64,000 nt of DNA from Mesorhizobium australicum WSM2073 (GTDB lineage Bacteria; Pseudomonadota; Alphaproteobacteria; Rhizobiales; Rhizobiaceae). The stretch covers positions 2,804,001 through 2,868,000 of the forward strand of contig NC_019973.1 of NCBI RefSeq assembly GCF_000230995.2, read 5' to 3'. Below the pieces are notes generated by a model. It was not told the DNA's origin, made no database searches, and was given only the letters and a program-made list of their open reading frames with translations. Shown here piece after piece: positions 51,806-60,512 of the stretch; the stretch's first letter is position 1, and every line of letters starts with the position of its first letter. Both the position numbers and the translations under genes were made by a program.

Positions 51806-52654
51806 TTATTTCACCGCACCTTGCGTGATGCCTGAGATGAACTGCTTCGACAGCACGACATAGAGCAGGGTGATCGGTAGGGCCGCCAGCGTCAGCCCAG
51901 TGAACAGCACGCCCCAGTCGGTGGTGAATTCGCCGACGAAGACCGTGAGGCCCTGCGGCAGCGTCTTGAGATCGTCCGACGTGATCAGCACCAGCGGAAA
52001 GAAGAAATCGTTCCAGATCGGCACCGCATTCTGGATCGCGACGATGACCAGGGCCGGGCGCGCCAGCGGCAGCATGATCGAACGCATGATGCGGAATTCG
52101 CTGGCACCGTCCATACGCGCCGACTCCTCCAGTTCGCGCGGCAAAGTCCTGAGAAAGCCGGTCATGATGAACACCGCGGAGGGAATGCCCATGGCAACAT
52201 AGACCAGCACCAGGCCGGCATAGCTGTCGACCAGGCCAAGCGAATCCAGCTGGATGAACAATGGAATGATGGCCAGTTTCAGCGGCACGGTCATGCCGCT
52301 CAGGAAGAACATCAGCACCAGCGCGCTCAGCCTGAACTGGTAGCGGGCGATGGCATAGGCGGCCATGGTGCTGAACAGAAGGATCAAGGCCACGGCGGCC
52401 ATGGTGATGCCGACGGAATTGGCGAGGTAGCGGACGAAATTGGTTTCGCTCCACACACGTTCGGCATTGGCCAGCGAAAAGTGCGACGGCAGGGCAAAGG
52501 GCGACGAGAAGATCTCGGCATTGGTCTTGAAGGATGACATCACCATGACGAACAGCGGATAGATCATGATCAGGGCATTGATCGCCAGCATCAGCTGGAT
52601 GGCCCCGTTCTTCAACAGCTCGCCGGGTTCCCTGGTGCCGACCGCTGCGCTCAC
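51806..52654 (-). CDS. Carbohydrate ABC permease (MalG type)
   Basis: Second permease of a CUT1 importer, 282 residues, six helices. The GTG start at 52654 overlaps the preceding permease stop (GTGA). Landmarks are LFVMVMSSFKTNAEIFSSPF, YLANSVGITMAAVALILLFS and the EAA loop ELEESARMDGASEFRIMRSI followed by MLPLARPA. It ends SKQFISGITQGAVK, the standard MalG-group tail. Works with the MalF-type subunit; the ATPase gene is missing from this locus. Confidence 0.92.
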   Translation of the reverse strand: MSAAVGTREPGELLKNGAIQLMLAINALIMIYPLFVMVMSSFKTNAEIFSSPFALPSHFSLANAERVWSETNFVRYLANSVGITMAAVALILLFSTMAAYAIARYQFRLSALVLMFFLSGMTVPLKLAIIPLFIQLDSLGLVDSYAGLVLVYVAMGIPSAVFIMTGFLRTLPRELEESARMDGASEFRIMRSIMLPLARPALVIVAIQNAVPIWNDFFFPLVLITSDDLKTLPQGLTVFVGEFTTDWGVLFTGLTLAALPITLLYVVLSKQFISGITQGAVK

Positions 52655-53586
52655 AGTTCGATCTCGCGACGGCGCAGATAGCGAAGCGCGATTGCGGTAA
52701 CGCCGGCAACGATGACGAACATCATCACCGCCAGCGCGCTGCCCTGGCCGAAATCTTGAATGCCTGTCGTCGTCGAGCCGAAGGCGGTGCGGTAGAAATA
52801 GAGGCCGAGCACATCCGTCGCGCCGCCGGGGGACCCGGTTAGGCCGGCCATGACATAGGGGATTTCGAACCAGTTGAAGCTGCCGATGAAGGTCAGGATG
52901 GTGACGATGGTGACGCTCGGCGCAATCAGCGGCCAGATGATGCGCGTCATCAGCACATAGTCGCCGGCGCCATCGAGACGGGCGGCCTCGATCACCTCCT
53001 TGCCGATGCGCTGCATGCCGGCGAGCAACACCAGCGTCGGGAAGCCGAGCCAGTGCCAGACATTGGCGAACAGGATGCTGCCCAACGCGGTGTTTTCATT
53101 GCCGAGCCACGGGATGGCACCGATGCCGACAAGCGCCAGCGTCTGGTTCACAAGACCAAACAGCGGATGCAGGAACAGTTTCCACAGGAAGCCGACGATG
53201 ACGGCCGACAAGACGACAGGCAGAAAGACGATGACTTGGTGGATGCTATGGCCGGGCAGCGCCTTCAGCAATGCGTAGGCAAGCAGGAAGGCGGTGCCGT
53301 TCTCGAACACCATCAGGGCCACGAAGGCGATGATGTTGTGTTTCAGGGCATTGTAGGTCCAGCCGCTATAAGGCTGTTCGAACAGCACCTTGCGGAAGTT
53401 TTCGAAGCCGATGAATCCGGTCGGCTGCAGGCCGTTGAACTCATAGAAGGCAAGCCGGAAGGCCGAGAGCAGCGGCCACAGCACGAACAGCACCATGACC
53501 ACCAAGGCCGGTGTCAGCAGCGACGCGATCCAGAGTGACCGGCGCCACGGGAAAGCTTTCGGGGTGTGGCGCCGGCCGCTGCTCAT
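52651..53586 (-). CDS. Carbohydrate ABC permease (MalF type)
   Basis: First permease of the CUT1 importer, 311 residues, ATG at 53586 one base after the binding-protein stop. SLLTPALVVMVLFVLWPLLS opens the first helix, then LRLAFYEFNG-type periplasmic loop, VVLSAVIVGFLWKLFLHPLF and the EAA loop GKEVIEAARLDGAGDYVLMT followed by RIIWPLIAPS. It ends in a basic RYLRRREIEL tail. Forms the channel with the MalG-type subunit. Confidence 0.92.
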   Translation of the reverse strand: MSSGRRHTPKAFPWRRSLWIASLLTPALVVMVLFVLWPLLSAFRLAFYEFNGLQPTGFIGFENFRKVLFEQPYSGWTYNALKHNIIAFVALMVFENGTAFLLAYALLKALPGHSIHQVIVFLPVVLSAVIVGFLWKLFLHPLFGLVNQTLALVGIGAIPWLGNENTALGSILFANVWHWLGFPTLVLLAGMQRIGKEVIEAARLDGAGDYVLMTRIIWPLIAPSVTIVTILTFIGSFNWFEIPYVMAGLTGSPGGATDVLGLYFYRTAFGSTTTGIQDFGQGSALAVMMFVIVAGVTAIALRYLRRREIEL

Positions 53587-53587
53587 C

Positions 53588-54838
53588 TCACTTGCCCTGG
53601 AAAGGCTTGTACCATTTGGCGAGGCCGTCGGTCAGGTCGGCGGCCAGTTGGTCCGGGGTGATCGAACCCGACATCATCTTGGTGATGTCGCCCTGCAGCA
53701 GCTCCGATCCCGTCGGCTTCTGGAAACGGAAGTAGACGACATTGATATGCGGCATGGCGGTCTCGTTCAATTTGGCGACCTGGGCGAGCAGCTCGTCCTT
53801 AATGACTACGCCCTTGATCGGCGAGATGTTGCCGAGCAACGCCGAGAACTTGTCACCGAACTCCTTGGTGCCCATCCAGTTGACCAGCTTGAGCGCGGCC
53901 TCCTTGTTGGCCGACTTGGCGTTAACGGCGTAACCGCCGTCAAAGAACTTGGTCACCTGCGGCACACCGCCGGCCTTGGCCATTGGCGGGGCGACGAAGT
54001 CCATGTTTATGGCGGGGTTCTGGGTCCGGTAGCCGGCGATGTCGAAGCTGCCGCCGGCCAGCATCGCCGCCTTGCCGCTGATGAACAGCTGGCCAGCGGT
54101 GTCGTAGTCGATGCCTTCAAAACCGGGAGGCATGTAGTTGCGCAATTCGAGCAGCTTGCCGAGTGCCGCGATGTAGCGTGGGTCCTTGAAGGTGGTCTTG
54201 CCCGAGGTCAGATCTGTGACAAAGTCCTGGCCGAGGAACGGGTTGGTGAAGATGGCGACGAACATCTCGTTGAACCAGCTTGTCCCCATGCCGTTGGCCA
54301 GGGGATAGATACCCTTGTCCTTCAGCGCCTTGCTGACGGTTATGAATTCGGCCCATGTGGTCGGCGGGGTCAGTCCCGCCTTGGCGAAGACGTCCTTGTT
54401 GATGAACAGACCAAGCGTCTGCGAGGCGAAGGGCAGGGAATAGACCTTCTTGTCGGCGCGATAGGTGCCGGCCACCAGCGCATCGGCGGGCTGGTTGGCG
54501 AGTGAAGGAACCGTGGTCAGATCCTGCGGCTCGAAATAGCCTGCTTTCACGAACTGCTCGAGCCAGCCATAGGCGTGGGTATGGATGACATCGCCACCCT
54601 TGCCGGCGGCCAGCGCCGTGGAGACGATGGTCGGATAATTCTCGTCCGGGAACGACTCGAACTTCACATGGATGTCCGGGTTCTCCTTGGTGAAATCGGT
54701 GAAAAGCTCGTTGTAGGCGGCCTTGTCTTCCTGACGCCAGGTCCAGAACGAGATGTCGGTAGCGTGAGCCACGCTTGCCGTGAGTCCCCATGCGAAAGAC
54801 GCGGCCGCGAGGGCCAGACCAATCCTTCTCCTGCTCAT
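53588..54838 (-). CDS. Extracellular solute-binding protein, family 1
   Basis: Periplasmic receptor of the CUT1 importer, 416 residues from ATG 54838 (GGGAGA upstream). Signal peptide MSRRRIGLALAAASFAWGLT cut after VAHA. The mature part starts DISFWTWRQEDKAAYNELFT and shows the family blocks DVIHTHAYGWLEQFVKAGYF, YRADKKVYSLPFASQTLGLF (hinge), INKDVFAKAGLTPPTTWAEF and AAMLAGGSFDIAGYRTQNPA. Ligand not readable; the divergent kinase and SIS genes point to an amino sugar or its oligomer. First gene of the minus operon, facing the ROK operator. Confidence 0.92.
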   Translation of the reverse strand: MSRRRIGLALAAASFAWGLTASVAHATDISFWTWRQEDKAAYNELFTDFTKENPDIHVKFESFPDENYPTIVSTALAAGKGGDVIHTHAYGWLEQFVKAGYFEPQDLTTVPSLANQPADALVAGTYRADKKVYSLPFASQTLGLFINKDVFAKAGLTPPTTWAEFITVSKALKDKGIYPLANGMGTSWFNEMFVAIFTNPFLGQDFVTDLTSGKTTFKDPRYIAALGKLLELRNYMPPGFEGIDYDTAGQLFISGKAAMLAGGSFDIAGYRTQNPAINMDFVAPPMAKAGGVPQVTKFFDGGYAVNAKSANKEAALKLVNWMGTKEFGDKFSALLGNISPIKGVVIKDELLAQVAKLNETAMPHINVVYFRFQKPTGSELLQGDITKMMSGSITPDQLAADLTDGLAKWYKPFQGK

Positions 54839-54913
54839 GTTGCAATCTCCCAATCGCGCTTGCTGCGCTTTCTACGACGATCACCAAATCATAGTTGTTG
54901 CCGTCTGGGAAGA

Positions 54914-54936
54914 TAGTTTGTAAAGTTTCCTAACTA
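54914..54936. promoter_or_regulatory. ROK-family (NagC/XylR-like) operator
   Basis: TAGTTTGTAAA (54914-54924), one base, TTTCCTAACTA (54926-54936): an inverted repeat with 9 of 11 pairs matching, of the AGTTTG...CTAACT kind bound by ROK repressors. It lies in the divergent gap between the importer and kinase operons and ends one base before the first possible kinase start (ATG 54938). The ROK gene at 57059 is the obvious regulator. Confidence 0.7.
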
Positions 54937-54937
54937 A

Positions 54938-55912
54938 ATGATCGGACGCGGCAACCCGCTTTGTCCGGCATGCGCGGTGGATGTCTTGACCCAGAAAATC
55001 ATTGCAGGCGTGGATATAGGCGGCACCAAGACGCGCATCATGGCATGCGTGGGCGAGCGCACGATCGCCGACGAGGTGCTGGTCACGGAGAGTTGGCGTA
55101 TTCGGCAGATGGAAACCGATGCCACGAGGCTCGCCGACATCGTCGCCGGGTTGTGCGGTGGCGTGGCGCCCGTTGCGCTGGCAGTCGGCGCGCACGGCTG
55201 CGACACGGGTGAACAATGCCTGCGCTTCCAGGCGCTGCTGGCGAGCAGGACCGGCGGCGCGGTGCAGGTGGTCAATGACGCCGAACTGATGGTGCCCGCC
55301 GCCGGCCATAGCGATGGCATCGGCGTCGTCGCCGGCACAGGTTCCATCGCGGTGGCGCGCACGGGCCAAGGCAAGATGCTGGCGGCCGGCGGCTGGGGCT
55401 GGATCCTCGGCGATGAGGGCAGTGCGCCGGCTTTGGTCCGCGAAGCCGCCAAGGCGGTCCGCCACAGCCTCGACAGGGGCGAGGACGGCGACCCGCTGAT
55501 TGCCGCACTGATGCACGAACTCGTTACTGACGACCAGACCAAGCTCGGCATCCTGCTCAACGAAACGCGCGGTGCCGCGGTCTGGGGGCGCTATGCCAAT
55601 GCCGTGTTCGACGCGGCCATCGCAGGATCGGCTCTGGCCGTCCGCGTTATCAGGGAAGGCGGGGCAGGACTTGCCGCGCTTGTCGAACTGTTGATCCAAC
55701 GCGGCGCCAATCCTGCTCTGGTCGTGGCTGGCGGCGGTGTCATCTCGGAGCAGCCGATGCTGATGAAGGCATTCGTCGAGGCCATGGCGGAAGTGTCGCC
55801 GGCGAGCCAGATCCTGCTGCTGCGCGAGCCGCCGGTGCTCGGCGGCGTCGCCTTGGCCCGGCGGCTGCTCGTCGGCCAGGGCTATCCTCCCACATTGGAG
55901 CTGTTTGAATGA
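54938..55912 (+). CDS. BadF/BadG-type N-acetylglucosamine kinase
   Basis: Sugar kinase of the ASKHA fold, up to 324 residues. IIAGVDIGGTKTRIMACVGE is phosphate motif 1, QVVNDAELMVPAAGH carries the catalytic Asp, GIGVVAGTGSIAVARTGQGK is phosphate motif 2 and LAAGGWGWILGDEGSAPALV the sugar-specific block seen in BadF-type GlcNAc kinases. VVAGGGVISEQPMLMKAFVE is the adenosine motif. Because the ROK operator abuts ATG 54938, a later start is possible: TTG 54986 (after GGTGGA) begins LTQKIIAG. It overlaps the SIS gene by 4 bases. Confidence 0.87.
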   Translation: MIGRGNPLCPACAVDVLTQKIIAGVDIGGTKTRIMACVGERTIADEVLVTESWRIRQMETDATRLADIVAGLCGGVAPVALAVGAHGCDTGEQCLRFQALLASRTGGAVQVVNDAELMVPAAGHSDGIGVVAGTGSIAVARTGQGKMLAAGGWGWILGDEGSAPALVREAAKAVRHSLDRGEDGDPLIAALMHELVTDDQTKLGILLNETRGAAVWGRYANAVFDAAIAGSALAVRVIREGGAGLAALVELLIQRGANPALVVAGGGVISEQPMLMKAFVEAMAEVSPASQILLLREPPVLGGVALARRLLVGQGYPPTLELFE

Positions 55913-56931
55913 TGAAGCGTATTGGCTATCGCCCGGCGGTGACGCGCCAGACGGAAAGTCTCGAGATCGGCAGGCGCTCAGTGGCCGCGGCACTCGATGC
56001 CCTCGATCTGCGAGCCTTTGCCGGCAAGACGATCGGGCTTGCCGGCATCGGCGCCAGCTACCAGGCGGCGCTGGCCGGCGCGCTTTATCTGCGCGCCTCA
56101 GGCATCAGGGCCTTCGCCTATACGCCGACAGATCTCTATGGCCGCACGGATGCGGCCGCCGATGCCTTGATCGCATTGTCGGCCTCTGGGCAGAGCCGAG
56201 AAATTTTCGATGTGATGCGCGAGGCATCCGCGTCGCCACGCGTGGCAGTCTGCCGTGGCAGCCACAATCCGCTGGCTGATTTGACCGGCGCTGTTCTTGC
56301 CACGGATGCGGGCGACGACAATGGCGCCAGCTCGACCGGCTACACCGGGACCTTGCTGGCGCTTGGCATGCTGATCGACAGCCTTGCCGGCAACAGCTTC
56401 GACTGGACGCGTTTGCCCGGCGCGGTCGCGACCGTCCTCTCCGGCTCGGAGCATGCTGCCGGGCAGGCGGCGCGGCTGCTGCAGGGCAGAACATCCATCG
56501 ACATCGTTGGCGCCGGTGTCAGCTTCGCCAATGCCGGCGAGGCGGCGATGCTGATCCGTGAGGCTGTTCGCGTGCCGGCATCCGGATGGGATACGCTTAA
56601 CTATCTGCATGGACCAATGGAATCGCAGGATACGGCGACCGGATTGATCGCCATCGGCGATGGTCGTGAGGTGAAGATCGCGCAGGATGTCGCCGGCTTC
56701 GGCTGCCCATCGGTGCTGGTCACGCGGCGCATGGACGTCGTTTCGGCCGACAGGCTGGTGGTGATTTCCATCCCAGGCCTTGGCAATACCATCGCCGATG
56801 CCATTCTGGAGATCGTCGCCATCCAGCTTGTCGTCGGCGATATGCAGGACGCCGCCGGCCTGACCGACATTGTTTTCCGTTACCGGCAGACCGATACCAA
56901 GCTGAAGCCGTGGTCGCCCACGGAAGTCTGA
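55909..56931 (+). CDS. SIS-domain sugar isomerase/deaminase-like protein
   Basis: Protein of 340 residues with two SIS (sugar phosphate isomerase) domains, as in the isomerase half of GlmS and in AgaS/FrlB. Domain 1 has TIGLAGIGASYQAALAGALY and ALIALSASGQSREIFDVMRE (phospho-sugar Ser/Gln loops). Domain 2 has SIDIVGAGVSFANAGEAAML, REAVRVPASGWDTLNYLHGP with the conserved Glu/His region, then DRLVVISIPG. It is expected to act on the kinase product, an amino-sugar 6-phosphate. The start at 55909 overlaps the kinase stop; ATG 55912 is equally possible. Confidence 0.87.
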   Translation: MMKRIGYRPAVTRQTESLEIGRRSVAAALDALDLRAFAGKTIGLAGIGASYQAALAGALYLRASGIRAFAYTPTDLYGRTDAAADALIALSASGQSREIFDVMREASASPRVAVCRGSHNPLADLTGAVLATDAGDDNGASSTGYTGTLLALGMLIDSLAGNSFDWTRLPGAVATVLSGSEHAAGQAARLLQGRTSIDIVGAGVSFANAGEAAMLIREAVRVPASGWDTLNYLHGPMESQDTATGLIAIGDGREVKIAQDVAGFGCPSVLVTRRMDVVSADRLVVISIPGLGNTIADAILEIVAIQLVVGDMQDAAGLTDIVFRYRQTDTKLKPWSPTEV

Positions 56932-57058
56932 CATCCTTGTAAATTGCCAAACCGGTCACCAATGGGGCATTGAGGACGGGATGCGACTTTGAGTCGTGGC
57001 GGCGTTTTCGCTGCACCGACCGGAGACAGGATTTCAGGGCAAAGGTCGAACGGCTGAG

Positions 57059-58267
57059 ATGACGGCTGCGGAAATCCCCAATCTGACCGACAGCGCCCGA
57101 GCCGTGCTGCGCGTGCTCGCCGCCCATGGGCCGGTCACGCGGCCGAAGCTCGGTGCCATGCTCGACCTGTCGAAGCCGACGATGTCGGCAGCTGTGTCGG
57201 AGCTGAGCGCGCTCGGTCTCGTCGCCTCGCGCGGCCTGGAACGCGGCGCCATTGGCCGCACCGCGACCATCTACGGCATCGGCTCGGGAGCGGGCTACGC
57301 GATTGGCATCGATGTCGGCGCCGCCCAGGTGCGGGCGGTTGCCTATTCGATGGACACACAGAAGCTGGCATCTGCGGAAGAACCGATTCCGGAAGCCAAC
57401 GCCGGCGATGCCGACGAGGTCGGCGCCATCGTCCTGTCGGTGGCGCGCGCCACGATGGCCAAGGTCGGCAAGAGTTTTCGCGCGCTGCGGGCCATCGCCG
57501 TGGCGGTGCCGCGCATTGTATCCAATGATCGTTTCGACCGCCCTGGTGGGCCGTCCGCGGTGCTTGGCCTGCTGCGCCGTAGCATCGAGGTGCCGATCAT
57601 CCTGGAAAACAACGTAAACTGCGCGGCTATCGGCGAAATGCATTTTGGCGCCGCGCAGGGCCACCGGACCTTCGCCTTCCTGCAGGTTGGCGTACGGATC
57701 GGGCTCGGCTTCATCACCGAAGGACGCTTGTTTCGCGGCGCCGGCGGTGCGGCCGGCGAAGTTGGCCGCATGCCGTTTCCGTGGTCAGCCAGCGAAACGC
57801 CCTATCGTGAGGGGCTCGAGCATTATCTCGGCTCACGGGCGCTGATCGAGCGCTGCCGTGCCGACTGGCCCGCCGGAGAGGGGGCGCCGCCAGACTCGGC
57901 CAAAGGTCTGTTCGCGCGCGCGCTTGAAGGGTCACGGCCGGCCATAGTGGCCGTCGAGCGTCATGCCGCCGATATCGGCAGGCTGGCGGCCGGCTGCATC
58001 GGCATGCTTGATCCCGGATTGATCGTGCTTGGCGGCGGTGTTGGCAGAAACCCGCTGATGACGGAAAGCGTTGAAAACGTGGCGGCGGAACTTGCATGGC
58101 CCACACGGATAGCCGTCAGTTCGCTTGAAGATGGCGGCACCGCGCTGGGGGCGGTGAAACTGGCCATGGACTACAGCCTCGGACTGATGCTGCGCGAAGG
58201 CCGGCATCCGGCTGTCGTGCTGCCGCCTCTGTCCGAGTTGCAGGCGGACGCAAGGGACACTTGGTAA
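57059..58267 (+). CDS. ROK-family transcriptional repressor
   Basis: NagC/Mlc-type regulator of 402 residues from ATG 57059. N-terminal winged helix: SARAVLRVLAAHGPVTRPKL and SKPTMSAAVSELSALGLVAS. ROK kinase-like domain: GAGYAIGIDVGAAQVRAVAY, ILENNVNCAAIGEMHFGAAQ, GAGGAAGEVGRMPFPWS and IVLGGGVGRNPLMTESV. The usual zinc-binding Cys cluster (CxCGxxGC) is not seen, so ligand sensing differs from classic ROK kinases. It is 127 bases downstream of the SIS gene and probably represses both divergent operons at 54914. A hairpin terminator follows. Confidence 0.9.
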   Translation: MTAAEIPNLTDSARAVLRVLAAHGPVTRPKLGAMLDLSKPTMSAAVSELSALGLVASRGLERGAIGRTATIYGIGSGAGYAIGIDVGAAQVRAVAYSMDTQKLASAEEPIPEANAGDADEVGAIVLSVARATMAKVGKSFRALRAIAVAVPRIVSNDRFDRPGGPSAVLGLLRRSIEVPIILENNVNCAAIGEMHFGAAQGHRTFAFLQVGVRIGLGFITEGRLFRGAGGAAGEVGRMPFPWSASETPYREGLEHYLGSRALIERCRADWPAGEGAPPDSAKGLFARALEGSRPAIVAVERHAADIGRLAAGCIGMLDPGLIVLGGGVGRNPLMTESVENVAAELAWPTRIAVSSLEDGGTALGAVKLAMDYSLGLMLREGRHPAVVLPPLSELQADARDTW

Positions 58268-58272
58268 GAAAA

Positions 58273-58295
58273 AGGCAGGCGCCGGGCGCCTGCCT
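58273..58295 (+). terminator. Hairpin terminator after the ROK gene
   Basis: AGGCAGGCGCC (58273-58283) and GGCGCCTGCCT (58285-58295) make a perfect inverted repeat with a tight loop, preceded by AAAA and followed by a short pyrimidine tract, six bases after the stop codon. Confidence 0.7.
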
Positions 58296-58309
58296 TCCAT
58301 GCTGGATGA

Positions 58310-58500
58310 CGCCGTGCCTACCCGTTCGCAGCGACTTCGCGCGTCGCCGCCACGACGGCATACACCTAGGCGGTCGCCTTGGCGAATGCTTCGGTGACCG
58401 CGTCGGGTCCCTTGGCGACGCCCTAGAAGCGGATGACGGACATCGGTCATGCCGATAAAACCAAGCACGCTGCGCAGGCAGGGGACGGCGTGCCGTATCG
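58310..58500 (-). pseudogene. FMN-dependent azoreductase (AzoR-like) 3' remnant
   Basis: Minus-strand debris reading LRSVLGFIGMTDVR then, after a shift, RVIRF-stop-GVAKGPDAVTEAFAKATA-stop-VYAVVAATREVAANG. This resembles the C-terminal part of AzoR-type NADH:quinone reductases (LGFIGxTDV...GP...A). In-frame stops and a frameshift show it is dead. Only about 60 codons remain. It is joined head-on to the ocd fragment. Confidence 0.5.
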
Positions 58501-58765
58501 AGGCGAAATCCAACAGCTGGATCTCATCCATACCGTCACAGAATTCTGGCAAGTTGTCGCTGCCAGGCGCAAGGTCGGCGAGACGCCATGCAGATTACGC
58601 TGTTCGATTCCGTCGGAAGTCGCGATCGAGGTTTCTCGGCGCTGCGATATGTTCGCGACCAACTGCAGGCGACCGGCCTCGACGACGAGCTCGATCTGCT
58701 AGCTGATCCCCACGAGCCGCGCCGTCTTTGGCATGCTGCTGGGCGGCCCTGCAGCCGGCAGTTTA
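58497..58765 (+). pseudogene. Ornithine cyclodeaminase 3' fragment (decayed copy)
   Basis: Aligns nearly base for base with the last 270 bases of ocd (50502-50778): EIQQLD/NQQLD, TELWQV becoming TEFWQV, then ITLFDSVG and ALRYVRDQLQATGL, and the tail PAA/PAV. Several small deletions break the frame, for example after 58570. Roughly 85 percent DNA identity by eye. The first 260 codons are missing. Confidence 0.85.
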
Positions 58766-58963
58766 ACGCACGGCCTGCAGACCCGAACGACACTGCCGGT
58801 GCTGGTCAACTCGCCCGAAAAGGCGTCGAAGGGCGCCTCCGTCACAGGGAGCATTCTGCTTCCATCTCGGCCATATCCTGGAACTGTCGGCGTTCCGACT
58901 GTCTGCCGTACGAGCGGCTTTACGACGTCTTCCGGCGCCCGTCGGACGCACAATCGCCTCATA

Positions 58964-58988
58964 GGAACCTTTAAGAAAACTGGCCGTT
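58964..58988 (+). promoter_or_regulatory. EcfG-type general stress promoter for the kaiC-kinase operon
   Basis: GGAAC (58964-58968), 16 bases, CGTT (58985-58988): a perfect match to the alphaproteobacterial EcfG consensus GGAAC-N16/17-CGTT. It lies 33 bases before the TTG start of the KaiC-like gene, leaving room for the transcription start and the ribosome site AAGGGG (59011-59016). Confidence 0.7.
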
Positions 58989-59021
58989 GTTGGCGGTCCA
59001 CCAGACCACAAAGGGGACCCC

Positions 59022-60512
59022 TTGGACCAAGATGACGCGGCACCGACACCGACTGGCGTACCTGGCTTGGACTATGTCCTGCGCGGGGGATATGCCAGAT
59101 ACAGATCGCACCTAATCGAGGGACGTCCAGGCTCAGGCAAGACGACGCTCGGCCTTCAGTTCTTGATCGAAGGCGTCGCGGCAGGCGAAACCTGCCTCTA
59201 CATCACCCTTTCTGAGAGCAAACGTGAGTTGCTTGCCGTCGCAACTCGTCACGGCTGGACTCTCGACGGCATCGTAATTCTTGAACTTGTGCCTCCGGAA
59301 TTGAGTCTCGATCCATCACAGTTGCAGACGCTGGTGCACTCTTCCGACCTGGAACTCGGCGAAACCGTTCGGTCCGCGCTGGCGGAGATAGAAACGCTGA
59401 AGCCTAATAGAGTTGTCTTCGACTCGCTTTCGGAAATTCGCCTTCTTTCACAAGGTTCTTTGCGGTATAGGCGGCAGGTTCTGGCCTTGAAAAGCTTTTT
59501 CTTACTCAACAACGCGACGGTCCTGCTTCTCGACGATCTCACCGCTGAGCATGACGACTTCAATCTGCATTCGATTAGCCACGGCGTGATCCGCATGGAG
59601 CAGCTATCGCCAATCTATGGCAGTGAACGCCGCCGTCTGCGGGTCATCAAGATGCGCGGTGTTGAGATCCGGGGTGGGTTCCATGAGTTTGTCATCCGCC
59701 CCGGCGGAGTGATTGTGTTTCCGCGCCTTGTCGCGGCCGAACATGAAGAAGGACTGCACGGTCCACCAGCCACCAGCGATAGTTCGGTCGACGCGCTCAT
59801 CGGAGGCGGGCTCGACAGGGGTACCAGCACCCTGTTGATTGGCCCCTCTGGTGTTGGGAAATCCACAATCGCCTCGTCCTATGGCCATGCTGCGTTGTTG
59901 CGGGGCGAGCGCGTGCTAGTGCTCCTATTCGACGAAACCAAGCGCATCTTTCTAACGCGTGCTGCCGGTGTTGGCTTGGATCTGCAGAAGTTTGTCGACC
60001 AAGGATCGCTTCTCCTCGAACAGATTGATCCAGCCGATTTGTCGCCAGGCGAACTGTCGACCCTGATTCAAAGGGCGGTCGAAGCGTCCAACGTGCGTAT
60101 TGTTGTCATCGACAGCCTCACGGGGTACTTGAACGCCCTAGCGGAACAACAGTATCTTGTCCTGCAAATGCATGAAATTTTGACTTACCTCAATCAAAAA
60201 GGCGTTGTCACCATTCTGCTGCTTGCCAATCATGGGCTCATTGGCAACATGTCCGTCCCGATTGACATCACCTACCTCTGCGATGCGGTTATGCTGCTTA
60301 GGTTCTTTGAGAGCGGCGGCCGGCTCCGACGCGCGATCTCCGTTGTCAAGAAAAGGGTCGGGCCGCATGAGGACACCATCCGGGAATTCAGGATCGGTAC
60401 CCAAGGTCTTTCTGTGGGAGAGCCACTGGCGCAGTTCCGGGGGATTTTGACGGGCGTGCCACTTTTCGAGGGAAAATCCTCGGAACTTCTGGAAGATAAG
60501 GACCCGGCATGA
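59022..60512 (+). CDS. kaiC: KaiC-like double RecA-type ATPase
   Basis: Two-domain KaiC/RAD55-family ATPase of 496 residues. A TTG at 59022 with AAGGGG upstream is the only good start. Domain CI (1-240): Walker A GRPGSGKTT (34-42), TLSESKREL where KaiC has a Glu pair (first Glu replaced by Ser) and Walker B VVFDSLSE. Domain CII (252-496): Walker A GPSGVGKST (274-282), DETKR and Walker B IVVIDSLTG. The position of the cyanobacterial phosphosites (Ser431/Thr432) aligns with Thr417-Tyr418 in DITYLCDAVMLL, so the Ser-Thr pair is not conserved. No kaiA or kaiB in the window. Coupled by ATGA to a histidine kinase gene; a stress signalling role is likely, not a clock. Confidence 0.9.
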   Translation: MDQDDAAPTPTGVPGLDYVLRGGYARYRSHLIEGRPGSGKTTLGLQFLIEGVAAGETCLYITLSESKRELLAVATRHGWTLDGIVILELVPPELSLDPSQLQTLVHSSDLELGETVRSALAEIETLKPNRVVFDSLSEIRLLSQGSLRYRRQVLALKSFFLLNNATVLLLDDLTAEHDDFNLHSISHGVIRMEQLSPIYGSERRRLRVIKMRGVEIRGGFHEFVIRPGGVIVFPRLVAAEHEEGLHGPPATSDSSVDALIGGGLDRGTSTLLIGPSGVGKSTIASSYGHAALLRGERVLVLLFDETKRIFLTRAAGVGLDLQKFVDQGSLLLEQIDPADLSPGELSTLIQRAVEASNVRIVVIDSLTGYLNALAEQQYLVLQMHEILTYLNQKGVVTILLLANHGLIGNMSVPIDITYLCDAVMLLRFFESGGRLRRAISVVKKRVGPHEDTIREFRIGTQGLSVGEPLAQFRGILTGVPLFEGKSSELLEDKDPA

